Assembly (NCBI RefSeq): GCF_000002865.3
Contig: NW_001865090.1
Span: forward strand, 42,635-106,634
Source of the DNA: Monosiga brevicollis MX1
Taxonomy: Eukaryota > Opisthokonta > Choanoflagellata > Craspedida > Salpingoecidae
Length of the DNA: 64,000 nucleotides
Direction of reading: 5' to 3'
The stretch's first letter is position 1, and every line of letters begins with the position of its first letter. The notes below the pieces were generated by a model. It saw nothing but the letters and a program-made list of their open reading frames with translations. It was not told where the DNA came from and did not search any database. Shown in pieces: positions 32,772 through 43,763 of this stretch. Made by a program: the position numbers and the translations under genes.

Positions 32772-35700
32772 ATGCTGCAGGAGGAAGAGGAGGAAGTGCT
32801 GCCCTTGTCGCCCGAGGGCCACGAGCTGCCTGCTCCTGAATCTTCTTCAGCGCCTGCTGATGCCAAGCCGCTTTCACCCTCTGTGCTACCGTTACCGCCC
32901 ACGGCCTCCCGGATGCCTGGCGCCGCACCAGAAGCAACGCCCCCGCCTCGATCACAGGCTCCAAAGTCCCTGCCCAGTACCGTTGGCGTACAGGACTGGG
33001 CAGCCACAGAACACGCGTGGCTGGGCCGTGCGTTCATTCTGGTCAATTCAGGCTGCATCGACAACATCAATCACTTCACCCAGCACCCGATTCGGACGAA
33101 TAAGATCTGCCATGCGCTCAAGGCCACGCACAGCGAACTCGTCGAGCTCGAGCCACGCTGCTACCGCCTTGCTGCCGTCGTGAGCGACTACGACATCCAT
33201 CCCGAATTTAAACACAACGGATTCCGCTCTATTCTTCTGTCGGTCTGGAAGTGCCTGCGCCAACTTCAAGTGCGTCCCGCCTGCCCCGACTCACTCTATG
33301 CAGCCCAAACAGTGTGGGAGAGTAAAAGCGACAACTACAACAGCAACAACAACATCCTCCTCCCACACCATGATACTCCCCAGCGCGCAGGTTGCTCATA
33401 CGGATATTGATCATGTGTAGGAAGCCCTGGCGCGTTGTGCACAGGAGCGCTCGTCGTATTTCTTCCTCAGTTTCGACGCCGTCTACGAGCAGATTGAGGA
33501 TTTTGGCGCGCGCATGCTCAGCGTAAGCCCGTGCTCGTCGCGTCGGTGAAATTGCAACCCCGGCCCTCTTCATCCGACGCTTTTGGGCCGCTACGGCCTT
33601 TTCCCATACTCATGCATCTTGCAACGCTCAATGGCATTCGCCCCACCCCTCCTGTTGAGTTAGAAGTTCAATGTCTTGCTCGAGCTTACTCTCGAGCTCC
33701 AGGCCATCCTGCCCGCTCGAGAGCAGTTTGTAACAATCGAGGGCAACGCTACAGCCGAGCACATTTTTCGTTGTGGCCAAAGCGTGGATGTCACCTGCTT
33801 TTATGGTGCTCGCGCGGGGTTTCATTACGAATCTGGCATCCAGCACTTGATGAAAGCCATCCTCACCGCCATGGCCTCATTCTCCGATGCGTACCACAGC
33901 ACCGAGGACAACCAGTTTGTCAAGGGCCTCTCCTCGGCCTGGTCGGCCGTCAAATATGCCCTTGACCCCGAGGTCAAGGCCCAGCGCCTTGTCGAGCAAA
34001 TGCGCCGCCGCAATCCGGCGTTTGTCAAGTCCTTTTGGAACCTCACCGATTCCACCCTGGCTCGCAACATGTCCAAGATTGCCCTCCCCTCCATTGCCGT
34101 CAACCGGGTTCTTTTCATCATCGGTTCCAATCTCGTCCACGACATACCCGATGGTCGCCTCATCATCTCCCCGCCCATCGTTGGCCGCCTTGGTGAATGC
34201 CGCCATCGGCATGGTGAGACGCAGCCAATTTCCCCCGACTACGCCAGCTTCCTGCGTCGAGCCTACCACGAGTTGTTTGCTGCCATGGACCCACACGAAC
34301 TGCATCAGGTGGGACAGCGCGTTCGTGAGCGGCTGCGCCGCCTGCCCATCTCTCCCGCTGAGCGGGAAGCACTCGAGAGCACCCTCTATCAAATGTTTGA
34401 GCTTGCCAAAAGACAACAAGCCGCAGCCACCATATCAGGAGCTCCCACGTCCGCTCAAACGGCTTCAACCCAGCCGGCGGCCCGACAGGACGACACCGTC
34501 GGTGAACTCGTCCAGGAGGAGTCTGTTCTGAACCATGACGTGACCAACGAGCTGGACCGGCGCGACACCGACGCCGCAGCATCTCAGGCAGGCGCAGCAT
34601 CGGATGCAACGGCCAAGGCAGATGCCGACGACCTTCCCGCGCTTGTTCTCGACTCGCGCGATGTGGAGGACATGCCCGAGACCTCGCCGGACGAGGTGGG
34701 CGATGTCGCAGTCTCCATTTTTACCAAGGCTCACGTTGGCTCTCGCGTCCCCAGCGTCTCCTTCAAGCCTCCAGGTGGGCCACCGACGGTCGCGCTTTGC
34801 AGATTTGACGCACTCTTCCTCACGGGCAACCTTTGTTGAACCAATATGCAGAGGAATCAGCCTTTCAGGGAATTCCTCGTTTTGGTGCCATTCAAGTGCG
34901 CCTGCTGTGCGCCAAGTACGTGATGGTTCAGCTGCAGCAAATCGTGGACACTGCTGACCTTGCCATTTTTTTTTTGTCCTGTGCCAATCTTTGATACCCC
35001 GTTGCGCTGCTTTCTTTGTGCGTGCACAGAAAGTACACGGGTCAGGCCACGCCGAGCAAGAAGGGGGCAGCCAAGCACGCCATCCCCGTCGTAGAGGATA
35101 CAAACATCGCACCTGCCAAAGGCTTGCTGGTGCACTTTCACGGAGGTGGCTTCCTCAGTAATTCATCCAAGGTGAGTGCAATTATCCACAGCAGCTCGCT
35201 CGACCGTGGTCGGTAGCCTTTTCAGCCAGAAGCCGTCAGTGCACCACCCTCACGCTTTTGGCGGCCGTCGGCCTATTGATTGTGCTAGAGCCACGAGGTG
35301 TATCTTCGTAATTGGGCTCGCGATTTGGACGTGCCCATCCTCTCGGTCGATTACAGCTTGGCACCCGAGGCCCAGTTTCCTCGGTTCGACCTTGTGGGGC
35401 TTGTCGTTGTCCTGTGATCGTGATCCTTGTTGCGTCAACTTCTCACACCATGCCGCATCACAGGGCGGCAGAGGAGTGCTTCTACGCTTACGTCTGGGCA
35501 CTTGAGCACGCCTCGCTCTTGGGTACCACGGCAGACCGGGTCCTGGTGGCCGGCGACTCTGCCGGTGGCAACCTAGCCGTGTCGGTGGCCCTCCGTTGTT
35601 TGGTGGAGGGTGCACGCGCCCCAGATGCCATATATGCCTTTTACCCCGTACTCAACGTCAAACTGGCTTTGTCCAGCTCCCGCATGCTTGCGTCCTTTGA

Positions 35701-36346
35701 TTGCTTGCTCAGTCAGGGTGTGTTGGAGACATGTTTGATTGGCTACGTTGGTAAACAGGACAAATCAGTGCAGGACAACCCCTTCTTGTCGCCCTTCCGC
35801 GCCACTGACTCATTGCTAGCGCGGATTCCCGTCACCTACTTGGTTGGCTTGGCCATGGATCCTCTGCTTGATGACACCCTGGCCTTTGCAAGCCGTCTTA
35901 AAGGTGGGCCTTGTCCTTGCCAACTTGGCCGTGCCGAGGTGCAAGTAACGGCTTGGCCCATGGCTAAGCGTTGAACGTGCTATCTCACAGTTGGCATTGA
36001 TATTCCTCGGTGACCTGCAGCGGTTGGTGCACGCCATTGCGTGAGTGTCTTGGGGGATATCCCACATGGCTGTCTCAACTTTAAGGACTTGACGCGGCAA
36101 ACCAAAGCAGCATATCAACATTGCCTTTCGCTGTTGCGAGAGGGGCTCGAGGACACGGCACCGGCTGAGAAACCCGAGTGGAGGACGTATCGCAAGCCCT
36201 TACCCCCTCAGCCCACTCGTGGACGCACCGCGGATCGCAGTGCAGAGCCCACGATGGTGCTCCACGGAGGCGGCGGCAACACACACGTGGGTAGCAACTC
36301 CATCCACACGGTGGCACCGCCACCTCAACCCAGCTCTGGCAAATGA
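32772..36346 (+). CDS. LIPE: Hormone-sensitive lipase-like neutral lipase, multi-exon
   Basis: It hydrolyses diacylglycerol, cholesteryl esters and related lipids (known for the family). An acidic Pro-rich start ([11 protein letters not shown]) is followed by the HSL-specific N-terminal domain. That domain runs through exons at 32772-33272, about 33421-33524 and 33676-34780, and includes [18 protein letters not shown] and [19 protein letters not shown] disordered acidic stretch (34440-34750) follows. The alpha/beta-hydrolase part has HFHGGGF (about 35131-35151), [14 protein letters not shown], and the nucleophile motif GDSAGGN (about 35551-35571). It also has the Asp motif DPLLDD (about 35859-35876) and the His in IPHGCL (about 36058-36075). 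The long phosphorylated regulatory insert of mammalian HSL is reduced to a short loop before NPFLSPF. The stop is at 36344-36346. Confidence 0.92.
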
Positions 36347-36679
36347 AAAAGTTTGTATGACCAAACAAACCGGCACGCGTCCAGATGGCTCCCGTACGAC
36401 TTGACCCCGGCTTCAGTGCATCCCAGATGGCTTCAAACTCCACCAACAACTGTTGTTGTATAATGAGAGCTTGAGAGGGTAAGAAAAAAAAATGGATCAA
36501 TTTACATGGATGTGACAAACAAACAAGACATAACACAAAACATGGGAGATTTGTCAAGATGGCGCGCGGATGCAAGGGGTAATAGTAGAGCTCAGCTCAG
36601 GCCCAAGGCTCGTGCGGCCGCGTCATCATGCAACCCATCGGACTGTATCTAATGAGGCATGCCGTCGCCTCGAATTGAC
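36347..36679. other. Convergent intergenic region
   Basis: 3' flanks of the lipase (+) and sulfotransferase (-) genes. Nothing else was recognised. Confidence 0.7.
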
Positions 36680-38294
36680 TCAGAGTTGAATTTTCCAGTA
36701 GCGCTCTAGCCGGGCCTGGCCCACGATGGGAATAAGTTGGCGGCTCCAGGGCAAAAAGAAGTTATCAAGACGAGCACGAAAGGCATCGCCAAGGGGCTCA
36801 TAGCCCGCTTTGTCAGTCTTAGAGGCAAGATCATTGAGCACGGTAAACCCGCGCTCATTGACATGTGTGTGGTGCGTGTAGTTGAAGAAAGGAAGGCCCA
36901 TGAAGCGCTGCATTTCGTGCGCAGCGCCAACAAAGTCCTGGAACATTTCTTCCGTCAAAAGGACCAGAACGTCCTCAGATCGATAGTACTGGTAAAGTCG
37001 GCGAAGCTGCATAGCGTAATGGCCTCGGCGAAGTGCGCCACCCTCAGCGGCCTGGTACAGGATGCGGTTGGATCGTGTTCCGTTTGGAAACGTGGTCACG
37101 ATCTCCTCAAAATGGGCAGGGGTGCAGGGATGGGGCACACGAACAAAGTCGCGGGGTGATAGGCTTTGGCCCAGGCGTCGGGCCAGCGCTGCGAGGGACT
37201 GGGGTAAATCCCCAGCATCAAAGACGTGGTTGTGGAGCGGGTGGCCGGGCCGCTGGCAGCGAAAGACTGTGCCGCGGCGGCAGCGGTGCTGAAAGTGGCT
37301 GTAGGCGCGGGCGCTTGGGTGACGAAGAAGCGCCACGAGTTTGAGTGAAGGCAGCATCTCGTGCATGCGAATCAGATGGGGGTCGTCGAGCACCATGTAG
37401 CGCGGGGTCTTTTCGAACGTGTACATGTCTCGGGCGGCCGAAGGCTGGGGTAAGGAAAACCCGGGCCACAAATAGTCGGATTGCCAGCGGGTCTCAAGCT
37501 GTGCCTTGCTGTCTGCGATCATGGACCAAGTGCAGCGGGCAATGGCGAGGTTGGAAGAAATGATGCTTGGGTGAGGGCGATGAGGCGTGGTCAAGTGTGA
37601 GAGTGCGCGGTGGGTGGGCAAGAGAGCTGCACGTACGGGTAGTGCTGAAGAACTTGGCTTCGCCAGCTCCCGAGTCGACAAGACCCTTCCAGCGGTAAAG
37701 GTTGGGGTGGATGCCAAGCCAGCCCTGAGCTTCAGCTGTACCAGCTTTCATGGCTCCAACAATGATAAAGGAAGGGAGGCAGGCCACTTGTTCGTTTGGG
37801 GTGGCTCGGTAGCGTACAAAGCAGATGCCGGCGTCGACACGCCATGGAGAGGCGCACGTGTTCGCGCGGCCGTCGAGGACCTCAAAGACTGAGCGAGTGC
37901 GGAGGTGGATTGTCGGTGTGGGAGCTCGTCCGACACGGTGTGGGGCCTGCGGTTCGGTCATGGCAGCCGCAGAGACGGCACAGAGCGAGGTTTCGGGACG
38001 AATATCGAGGCGAGCGGCCCAGGGACCATCCAGGGCTGGGTCATGATAGTGGTGCTGCTTGTCAACAAAGGCAACGCGTGGTGGTGGTGCAACGGCACCC
38101 CCTGCCTCAGGGAGAAGGTCGCCTGTATCGTCAAGGCCGAGGGCCACACGCCGAAGTGGGGTCGCACTGTTACTCAGGTTGGGGTTGGGATCTTGACTTG
38201 CACGATGCGCCGAGAGTACCAGAGCCAAAAAGGCCATGGCAGCCAGACCGGCTAGCCAAGGCCGCAGGTCACGAGTGGCCGCGGGACCTGCCAT
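36680..38294 (-). CDS. Type II membrane (Golgi-type) sulfotransferase, two or three exons
   Basis: It transfers sulfate from PAPS, probably to a glycan. It starts at 38294 with a short cytosolic tail (MAGPAATRDLRPW) and one hydrophobic anchor, then a stem. The 5'-phosphosulfate loop is FIIVGAMKAGTAEAQGWL (about 37770-37715) and the 3'-phosphate motif is LKLVALLRHPSARAYSHF (about 37345-37290). Between them EKTPRY fits the family. The C-terminal part has DVLVLLTEEMF and several Asn sites. An intron lies at about 37635-37510. The stop is at 36680-36682. The closest known types are heparan/chondroitin sulfotransferases; the acceptor sugar cannot be told. Confidence 0.85.
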
Positions 38295-38743
38295 TCTTCT
38301 GGCCTAGGTCCTAGCAGGGCCGATGTTTGGTGTGCGGCGCAAGGCTTCTGGGCCCCGCTTAGAGCGGGAGAAGAGAAAACAGACTGCAGGCGCTTGTAGA
38401 GAATTTGAAGAGAATGAATGAGGGAGAGAGAGGAGAGAGCGTGTGTGCAGAGGTGATGACGGGTGGAGTGTGGTGGTTCAGCGGAGCGGGTGGTCCTTAT
38501 TTGATCTGGCAAGTGTGCGTGCGCGCAGACGTGGTCCTGGTGTCAAGTCAAGTCACTTCAAGTGGACCCCAGTCTCAGCGCGCACACGGGCGAGGAGGGG
38601 AAGGGAGAGGTTCAGAATGACACGCCGGCTTCCAAGCCTCGTTCTCTTGATTTTTTTGAAAACGCCACCTCGGGGAGATGGAGGCTTGACAGAGAGAGGA
38701 AAAAGATTCAAGTGACTCGCACGTTAACAGCTGGCCATTTTCT
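38295..38743. other. Intergenic region
   Basis: Upstream side of the sulfotransferase gene. It includes GA-rich sequence near 38410-38440. No supported gene. Confidence 0.6.
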
Positions 38744-38995
38744 TCATGTGGCAAAGGACGAGTCAAGCTTGACCCTGCGCTGAACAACAAGGCGTGACGA
38801 GACGGGCTTGTCATTGCAGCGGACGCAAGAGCTGCCCTTGTGGCCTCTCATGCAGAGGGTGCAGTGCCACAACACCCGCCACAAATCTGCAAGCATGCAC
38901 GCTTTCCGAAACAAAAGTGAAAAGTAAAATACTTTACCACTCACCTCAAGTGTCGTGGGCGGTATGCAATCACCAGCGCATCTTGCCATCGGCAT
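38744..38995 (-). CDS. Possible small Cys-rich (zinc-binding?) protein, likely two exons
   Basis: It starts at 38995 with MPMARCAGDCIPPTTLE. A phase-1 intron with donor gtaaag and acceptor ttgcag (about 38944-38893) would join VS to DLWRVLWHCTLCMRGHKGSS, then CVRCNDKPVSSRLVVQRR and a stop at 38744-38746. The frame is also open straight through the intron. The segment CxLCxRGHKGSSCxRC has four cysteines in two CxxC pairs around RGHKGSS and looks like a small zinc-binding knuckle. It loosely resembles the RGHR-x-SSC core of fungal copper-fist domains, but the rest does not fit. Function unknown. Confidence 0.4.
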   Translation of the reverse strand: MPMARCAGDCIPPTTLEVSGKVFYFSLLFRKACMLADLWRVLWHCTLCMRGHKGSSCVRCNDKPVSSRLVVQRRVKLDSSFAT

Positions 38996-39423
38996 AAACC
39001 TGTGTAAACATTACTAGAACTATCGGAGATATACATATGAAAACTGCAATATCTCAAAGAATAGCAGCAACAAGTCGACCTTGTCGTGGAGCCCTTGCCC
39101 ACGACTCACACGCTGGGGTCAGTGACTCGCTCAGTTTCTTCCCCAGCTCGCCCTGGCCCCTCGAGGACGTCTTCAGACTGCTGTTGCTGTGCCCGTCTGC
39201 TCGAGTGGTGGACCTGGTCTTTTGCTGTCACACCGCTGCTGTCCAGAGAAGCAATTTGGCAAGCCATTTATACCGCCAAGGTGTGTCCGTGCCCGGTCAC
39301 AGTGTGCGTTTGTTTGTGTGCGTGTGGGCCAGTGGCACTGACCCCTTCTTGATCCTGGGCTGACAGTTCTCACCACGGGAGAAGCGACCCCATTTGGAAA
39401 AGGTCCATACACCTACCGCAAGC
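38996..39423. other. Spacer upstream of the CBS-domain gene
   Basis: It may contain 5' exons of the CBS gene: the frame leading into its ATG at 39424 is open from an AG near 39365 (FSPREKRPHLEK...). No independent gene was supported. Confidence 0.5.
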
Positions 39424-41458
39424 ATGGCAGAGACTAGGGCCAAGCGCCAGCACAAAGAGCAAGCCGATGTAGGTCAAGCCGTTGCGTAGTCATGCCCAGA
39501 GACCCCGCCACCATCACACGCGACGAGGCCGGTTGTGGCCAGACTGTTCGCCACAGCTCATCAAGGTGCGGTGACTGTGCAGCCTCTGGTCAAGTTAATG
39601 GAGAGTGCCCATGTGCAGGACCTGCTCAAGGCCAAGAAATCGGTTTTCACCGTGACCCACAACACCAAGCTCATCAATGGTGCGGCCGCCTCGTTTGCTC
39701 TCCCATCCTTGCGTCCTTGCACGCGCGCGTTTGACCCCGGTCGATCCGGACTGATGTCCCTTTGCCTGCTGTTGGCCCAATGGTTTTCCGGTTTGCAGTG
39801 CTGCAGGAGTTTGCGGAGCGCGACATTCTGTCAGCCCCCGTCGAGGTCTTGGCTGCCGAGGACGAGAGCAGCGATACCTACATGGGCCTCATTGACGTCC
39901 GCTCCATCCTTTACACCATCATCCGCGGTGCGTCATTGACTCAGCCTGTGACTCGCCGGTGCTCAATACTAGCTGCTCATGTCTTTCCTGCCGGTTTACC
40001 GTAGATGTCATCGACCATGTCGAGGCCGAAGCCCGGCCCCTGGATAAATGGATCAAGCTGGAGCAACAAGCCCCTGAATGCCTCGACCGCACGGCCATCA
40101 CCATCACCGGCCACGACGTGGACCTCAAGTATCGTGGCAGCAGCAATGACTCTCTCCTGGAGATTATCAACGACTCTTTCCTGGGCCACGGTACAGCCCA
40201 ACCTGCCCGATCGTCAGCTCATTTTGAACTTTAGCATGGCTACTCGCCCTGACCTCGTCTCATTGACCCTGCATCGCTGCTCGTAGGCTCGAGCCGACAC
40301 CCCAACGTGCAGCATGAGGTGCACCATCGCATTGCCCTTTTCAACACTCGCGGTGAAATTACCAACATGCTCACGATGGTAAGTATCACCCGACAAACGC
40401 ATGTCCAACATGGCAGCGAGCCGTGTGCGCTGTTGATGTGAACTACCAACTTGCCGTTGATCTCACAAACCTGGCCCCTTTCCCCGTGCCGGGGCTGCCA
40501 TCCCATCTCCATCCCATCTGCCATCTTGGCTTCTAGTCGGATATTATTGCCTTCCTGCACAAGCACTCGGACAAGCTGGGAAAGCTTGGTGACATGACGG
40601 TGCGGGAACTCGGCTACGCGCACGGACCCGTGGTCACGGTCACCACCAAGACCATCACTGCCGACGCCTTCCACACCATGTTTGACCAGCAGCTGAGTGG
40701 TATGTTCTCGACCAACGTTTTGCATTTGCATTGGAGGGGAGGGGGGCTTGCATGCACCGTTGCAAACATGGATCCGGGTGCAAACCTTACGCGTGTTGAC
40801 GCGGTCTGTTATGAACATGTGCACGCATTGCTTTGTATTACATCTTTTCCTCCTCTGCTTATTTTTCATGTTTGGTAAACACAACAAAGCCGTTGCCGTG
40901 GTGGACGAGGCTGGCAAGTTTGTTTCCGATCTCGGCGAGCAAGACCTGCGCGTATGTTGCCGTCATCATTCCCTTTTTTTATTATTGCTGGTCCTTCCTC
41001 AATGCGGATAGAAAAAAGAAAGCCAACGGTGAAAACTCTCCCCCGTAACCCTCACCCCCACCCTTATCCACTCGCTTGATTGGGGCCATGTAGGGTCTGG
41101 ATATGAACGGTGTTATGCGCCTCCTCATGACAACAGAGGAGTTCTTGGAGCGTAAGCTCAAGGATCGCAACAGCAGCCACTTGGTACGACTTGGCCCCTG
41201 ATTGAAGAGAACGCCCGTCAAGGCCCGGCCGTTTGTTCTCTTTGACTGTGCTTCTCAAGCATGGCACTCATTTTCATTGTTGTGAATGCGTAGTCGGGCG
41301 TGTGCCATGGCTACACCAAGCTGAGCAAGGTCATTAGCATGCTGGCTGAAAATCGCCTGCGTCGCCTCTACGTTCTCAACGACCAAGTCCGGGTCTGCGG
41401 TGTCATCACGCTGACCGACGTGCTCAACGAAGTCTCAAAGGCATGTGCTTCCCACTAA
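39424..41458 (+). CDS. Four-CBS-domain protein, AMPK-gamma/SNF4-like, multi-exon
   Basis: Tandem CBS domains in two Bateman modules bind adenine nucleotides in this class. The start MAETRAKRQHKEQAD ends at a gtaggt donor and splices in phase 0 to TPPSHATRPVVARLF. CBS1 covers KSVFTVTHNTKLING and the next exon (SAPVEV...YMGLIDVRSILYTII). CBS2 covers about 40005-40370, including RIALFNTRGEITNMLTMSDI. CBS3 covers GYAHGPVVTVTTKTITADAF and AVAVVDEAGKFVSDLGEQDL. CBS4 ends with RLRRLYVLNDQVRVCGVITL then TDVLNEV. The stop TAA is at 41456-41458. About ten exons are present. It could be a true AMPK gamma or one of the plant-like SNF4 relatives; the kinase-binding N-terminal features of gamma subunits are not obvious. 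Confidence 0.8.
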
Positions 41459-41735
41459 TGTACTATTAAATCCACAATCCATGTGCATCCGCCTTCCTCT
41501 CTTGCTTTGGAAGCCAAACCATCTGAAGGAGGCCCAGCGTAGGGGCAAAAGAGTGCTCCATCCTGCGCCATGTCAAGCCAGGCAGAGGGTTGCAGGTTTT
41601 ATGATAAGAAAGAAGCGGGCGTGTTGACCTTTGCCAGGTCTTGGCCTAGGTGACTATCATGGCGACCATCATGTGGTCGGCTGATGCACGTGGCCTCGGG
41701 GGATGAGGCATGTATATGTCAGTTTGAGAATCCAA
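41459..41735. other. Convergent intergenic region
   Basis: 3' flanks of the CBS gene (+) and the ROMO1 gene (-). No other feature was recognised. Confidence 0.7.
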
Positions 41736-42572
41736 TTATTGTTGCACGGCTGAGGCGAAGGGGTTGACTGTCGAGATGGAACCGGCAACTGGAGCACGAC
41801 GGTGCTGCAGCGCGAGTGGAAGAGGTTGCGCTGGAGTCGCCTCCTCGCAACGGATGCCCGTGCCGACAGCCAGAAAGAAACCAAAGGTGGCGCCTGTTTC
41901 AGGGCCAATGAGGGATGAGAATGGGTTACCATAAGACTGGCAACATGGGGGCAGCGGCCAGGGCAGGCAAAGTGCATGCGGTTTAAATGAAAAAGGCCAC
42001 GCACCAAAGGTTAGCATCTGGAGGGCCGTGCCGCGCAGCAACTTGCGGCCGCGGTAGCCAGCACTGTCGCGTCAACAAGGACCAAGCAAGCACCGTGAGT
42101 TGTGCTTTCAAAGGAGGCCAATGATGAAGAGGGCAAAAGCAGGCCAGTCGGGCAGCACAAAGCGAGCTGCCCTGAAGAGGAGGAGGAGGAGGAGGAGGAG
42201 GAGGAGAAAGAAGAGGAAGAACGACGAGCGGATGGACGAAAGGCGGGAGAGGGAAGAAGGAAGAAGGAAGAAGGGAGAAGGGAGAAGGGAGAAGGAAGAA
42301 GGAAGAAGGAGGGGAAGAGGGAAGAAGGAAGAGGGAAGAGGGAGGAAAAAAGAACAACAAACAAAACAAACCTCATGCAGGTCAGGGTGCCATAAACACC
42401 ACCAGCTGCAAGGCCCAGAGCTCCACCAACCACAAAGCCACCCTATAGCAATTTGAAATGAGGAGAGGCCATGGACATGGGAAGAGAATGGCCAACCTCG
42501 AGCTGGACCAGAGAACAGAGGTGGTCTAGCACCGGTGGGGCTCACCTTGACTTGATCAAAGCACGTCGTCAT
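41736..42572 (-). CDS. ROMO1: ROMO1-like mitochondrial inner-membrane protein, four exons, with C-terminal extension
   Basis: Animal ROMO1 is a small two-helix inner-membrane protein linked to the TIM machinery, cristae and reactive oxygen. Exons are 42572-42546, 42442-42372, 42063-42005 and 41893-41736; all junctions are in phase and the total is 105 codons. The product reads MTTCFDQVK, then GGFVVGGALGLAAGGVYGTL and TCM, a basic loop (GYRGRKLLRGTALQML), and FGATFGFFLAVGTGIRC. Each part aligns with human ROMO1 in order, including the terminal GIRC. Unlike the 79-residue human protein, which ends at GIRC, this one continues for about 36 residues (EEATPAQPLP... to the TAA at 41736). The second intron carries a long GA-rich tract. 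An upstream in-frame start exon cannot be excluded. Confidence 0.88.
42175..42358. repeat. Purine-rich (GGA/GAAGGA)n tract in a ROMO1 intron
   Basis: Almost continuous purines on the + strand, built from GGA and GAAGAAGG units, between the second and third ROMO1 exons. On the coding strand this is a giant polypyrimidine tract. Confidence 0.9.
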
Positions 42573-43025
42573 CTTGCAGGTGTATTGATAGTAAGCCAAG
42601 TATGCAAGCTCCCTGCCAGGCTCTGCTAGACGCGAACATCAGGGCCACCGGACAGCACGTTGAGGTTGGACAGTGTGCGTCGATTGCAGGGATGGAAGGA
42701 GAACAACAGAGAGAAAAACCAAGGGAAACAGAAGGAGAGAGGTAGGGGTGTGTGTGAGCAGGCAGGACAATGACACTGCTTGCCAAGGTGCCCCGCCAGC
42801 ACTGTCCCCAAGGCTCAGGTCATACGAAGAGAGGGGAGAGCAGATGCTCTCTGCCACTCATTGCCGCGCACATCGGCTCACCTCCTGCTGCTGCTGCTGC
42901 TGCGACCACCTTCTCAATGAAATGTGAGAGAGAGAGAGAGCGAGAGAGAGAGTGAGTGAGAGAGAGTATGAGAGAGAGATTTAAAGAGGGATTTAGAGAG
43001 AGAGTAAGAGAGAGTTGAGAGAGAA

Positions 43026-43056
<31 letters not shown>

Positions 43057-43486
43057 AAGAGAGAGAGAGTGCAAGGTGAAAAAAGGTGAAGAAAGGATGG
43101 GGGCAGATGCGGGAAGCGAAGTCAGTGAAGGTTTACTTGTCGTGTTCATTTTGGCTTGCAAGCCAAATTGATTTTGCATGCATGTAAGCATGATGAGAAC
43201 AATCGCTATGATGAACAGACTGTGTGCAGCTCTCGCATCTGACGACGTTGTCGTTGAAGAACAAAGCAGCACACAGCACGACAAGGGGGAAAGAAAGGGG
43301 GGCGGGGACATTCAACGCGAACGGCTCGACCAGCGAACCGTACCAGCTTTGCCCGAGTGGTTTTTTTTTTCTCTCTTTTGGTGGCCCGCCGTGCACTAGT
43401 TGCCCATCGGCTCGCCGGTCGAGAGGTGGTCTGCACAGTGTGGCAGGCGTAAGTGCCCAAAACCAACATAGTATGTCTCGTTGACC
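42573..43486. repeat. Spacer with (GA)n repeats at about 42926-43070
   Basis: Divergent region with a long GAGAGA tract, a (CTG)n stretch (42884-42902) and a poly-T run near 43362-43371. No coding exon was supported. Confidence 0.75.
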
Positions 43487-43751
43487 ATGTCTACTCCCGG
43501 CAACCGGTTTGCGCCCATCCCTCGCCGTTTCAAATCGTCCCCTTCCCCTCTCGTCCTTGAGGCTGCGCTCAGCACACGTACCGACGACCCGTACCATAGA
43601 CCGCCATACGATCAGCCATCTTCATCTCTTCAAGCTGCCTCGAGCATATACAGTTTCTTTTCGTCGGGAAACCCTTGTCAAGTTTCAACCCTCTCCCGAC
43701 CGCCGCGAGCGCCGCGGCCGCCGCGGTCGCCCCGCCTCTGGTCTCATTTGA
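43487..43751 (+). CDS. Possible tiny spliced gene (basic, Arg/Gly-rich tail)
   Basis: ATG at 43487 gives MSTPGNRFAPIPRRFKSSPS, then PLVLEAALST, ending at a gtaccg donor in phase 1. The acceptor tatacag near 43650 continues in phase with SFRRETLVKFQPSPDRRERR and a Gly/Arg-rich end, stop at 43749-43751. The core FRRETLVKFQ looks somewhat like eIF4E-binding motifs (Tyr/Phe-x-Arg-x-x-Leu-phi) of eIF4G-type proteins, an inference only. It sits just upstream of the receptor phosphatase start. It could instead be a 5' UTR feature of that gene. Confidence 0.35.
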
Positions 43752-43763
43752 GCAGATAGCGTC

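Noticed and set aside
38744-38995. Assignment as a copper-fist transcription factor
   Set aside because: Only the RGHK-x-SSC core is similar; the remaining cysteines and the basic region of that domain are missing.
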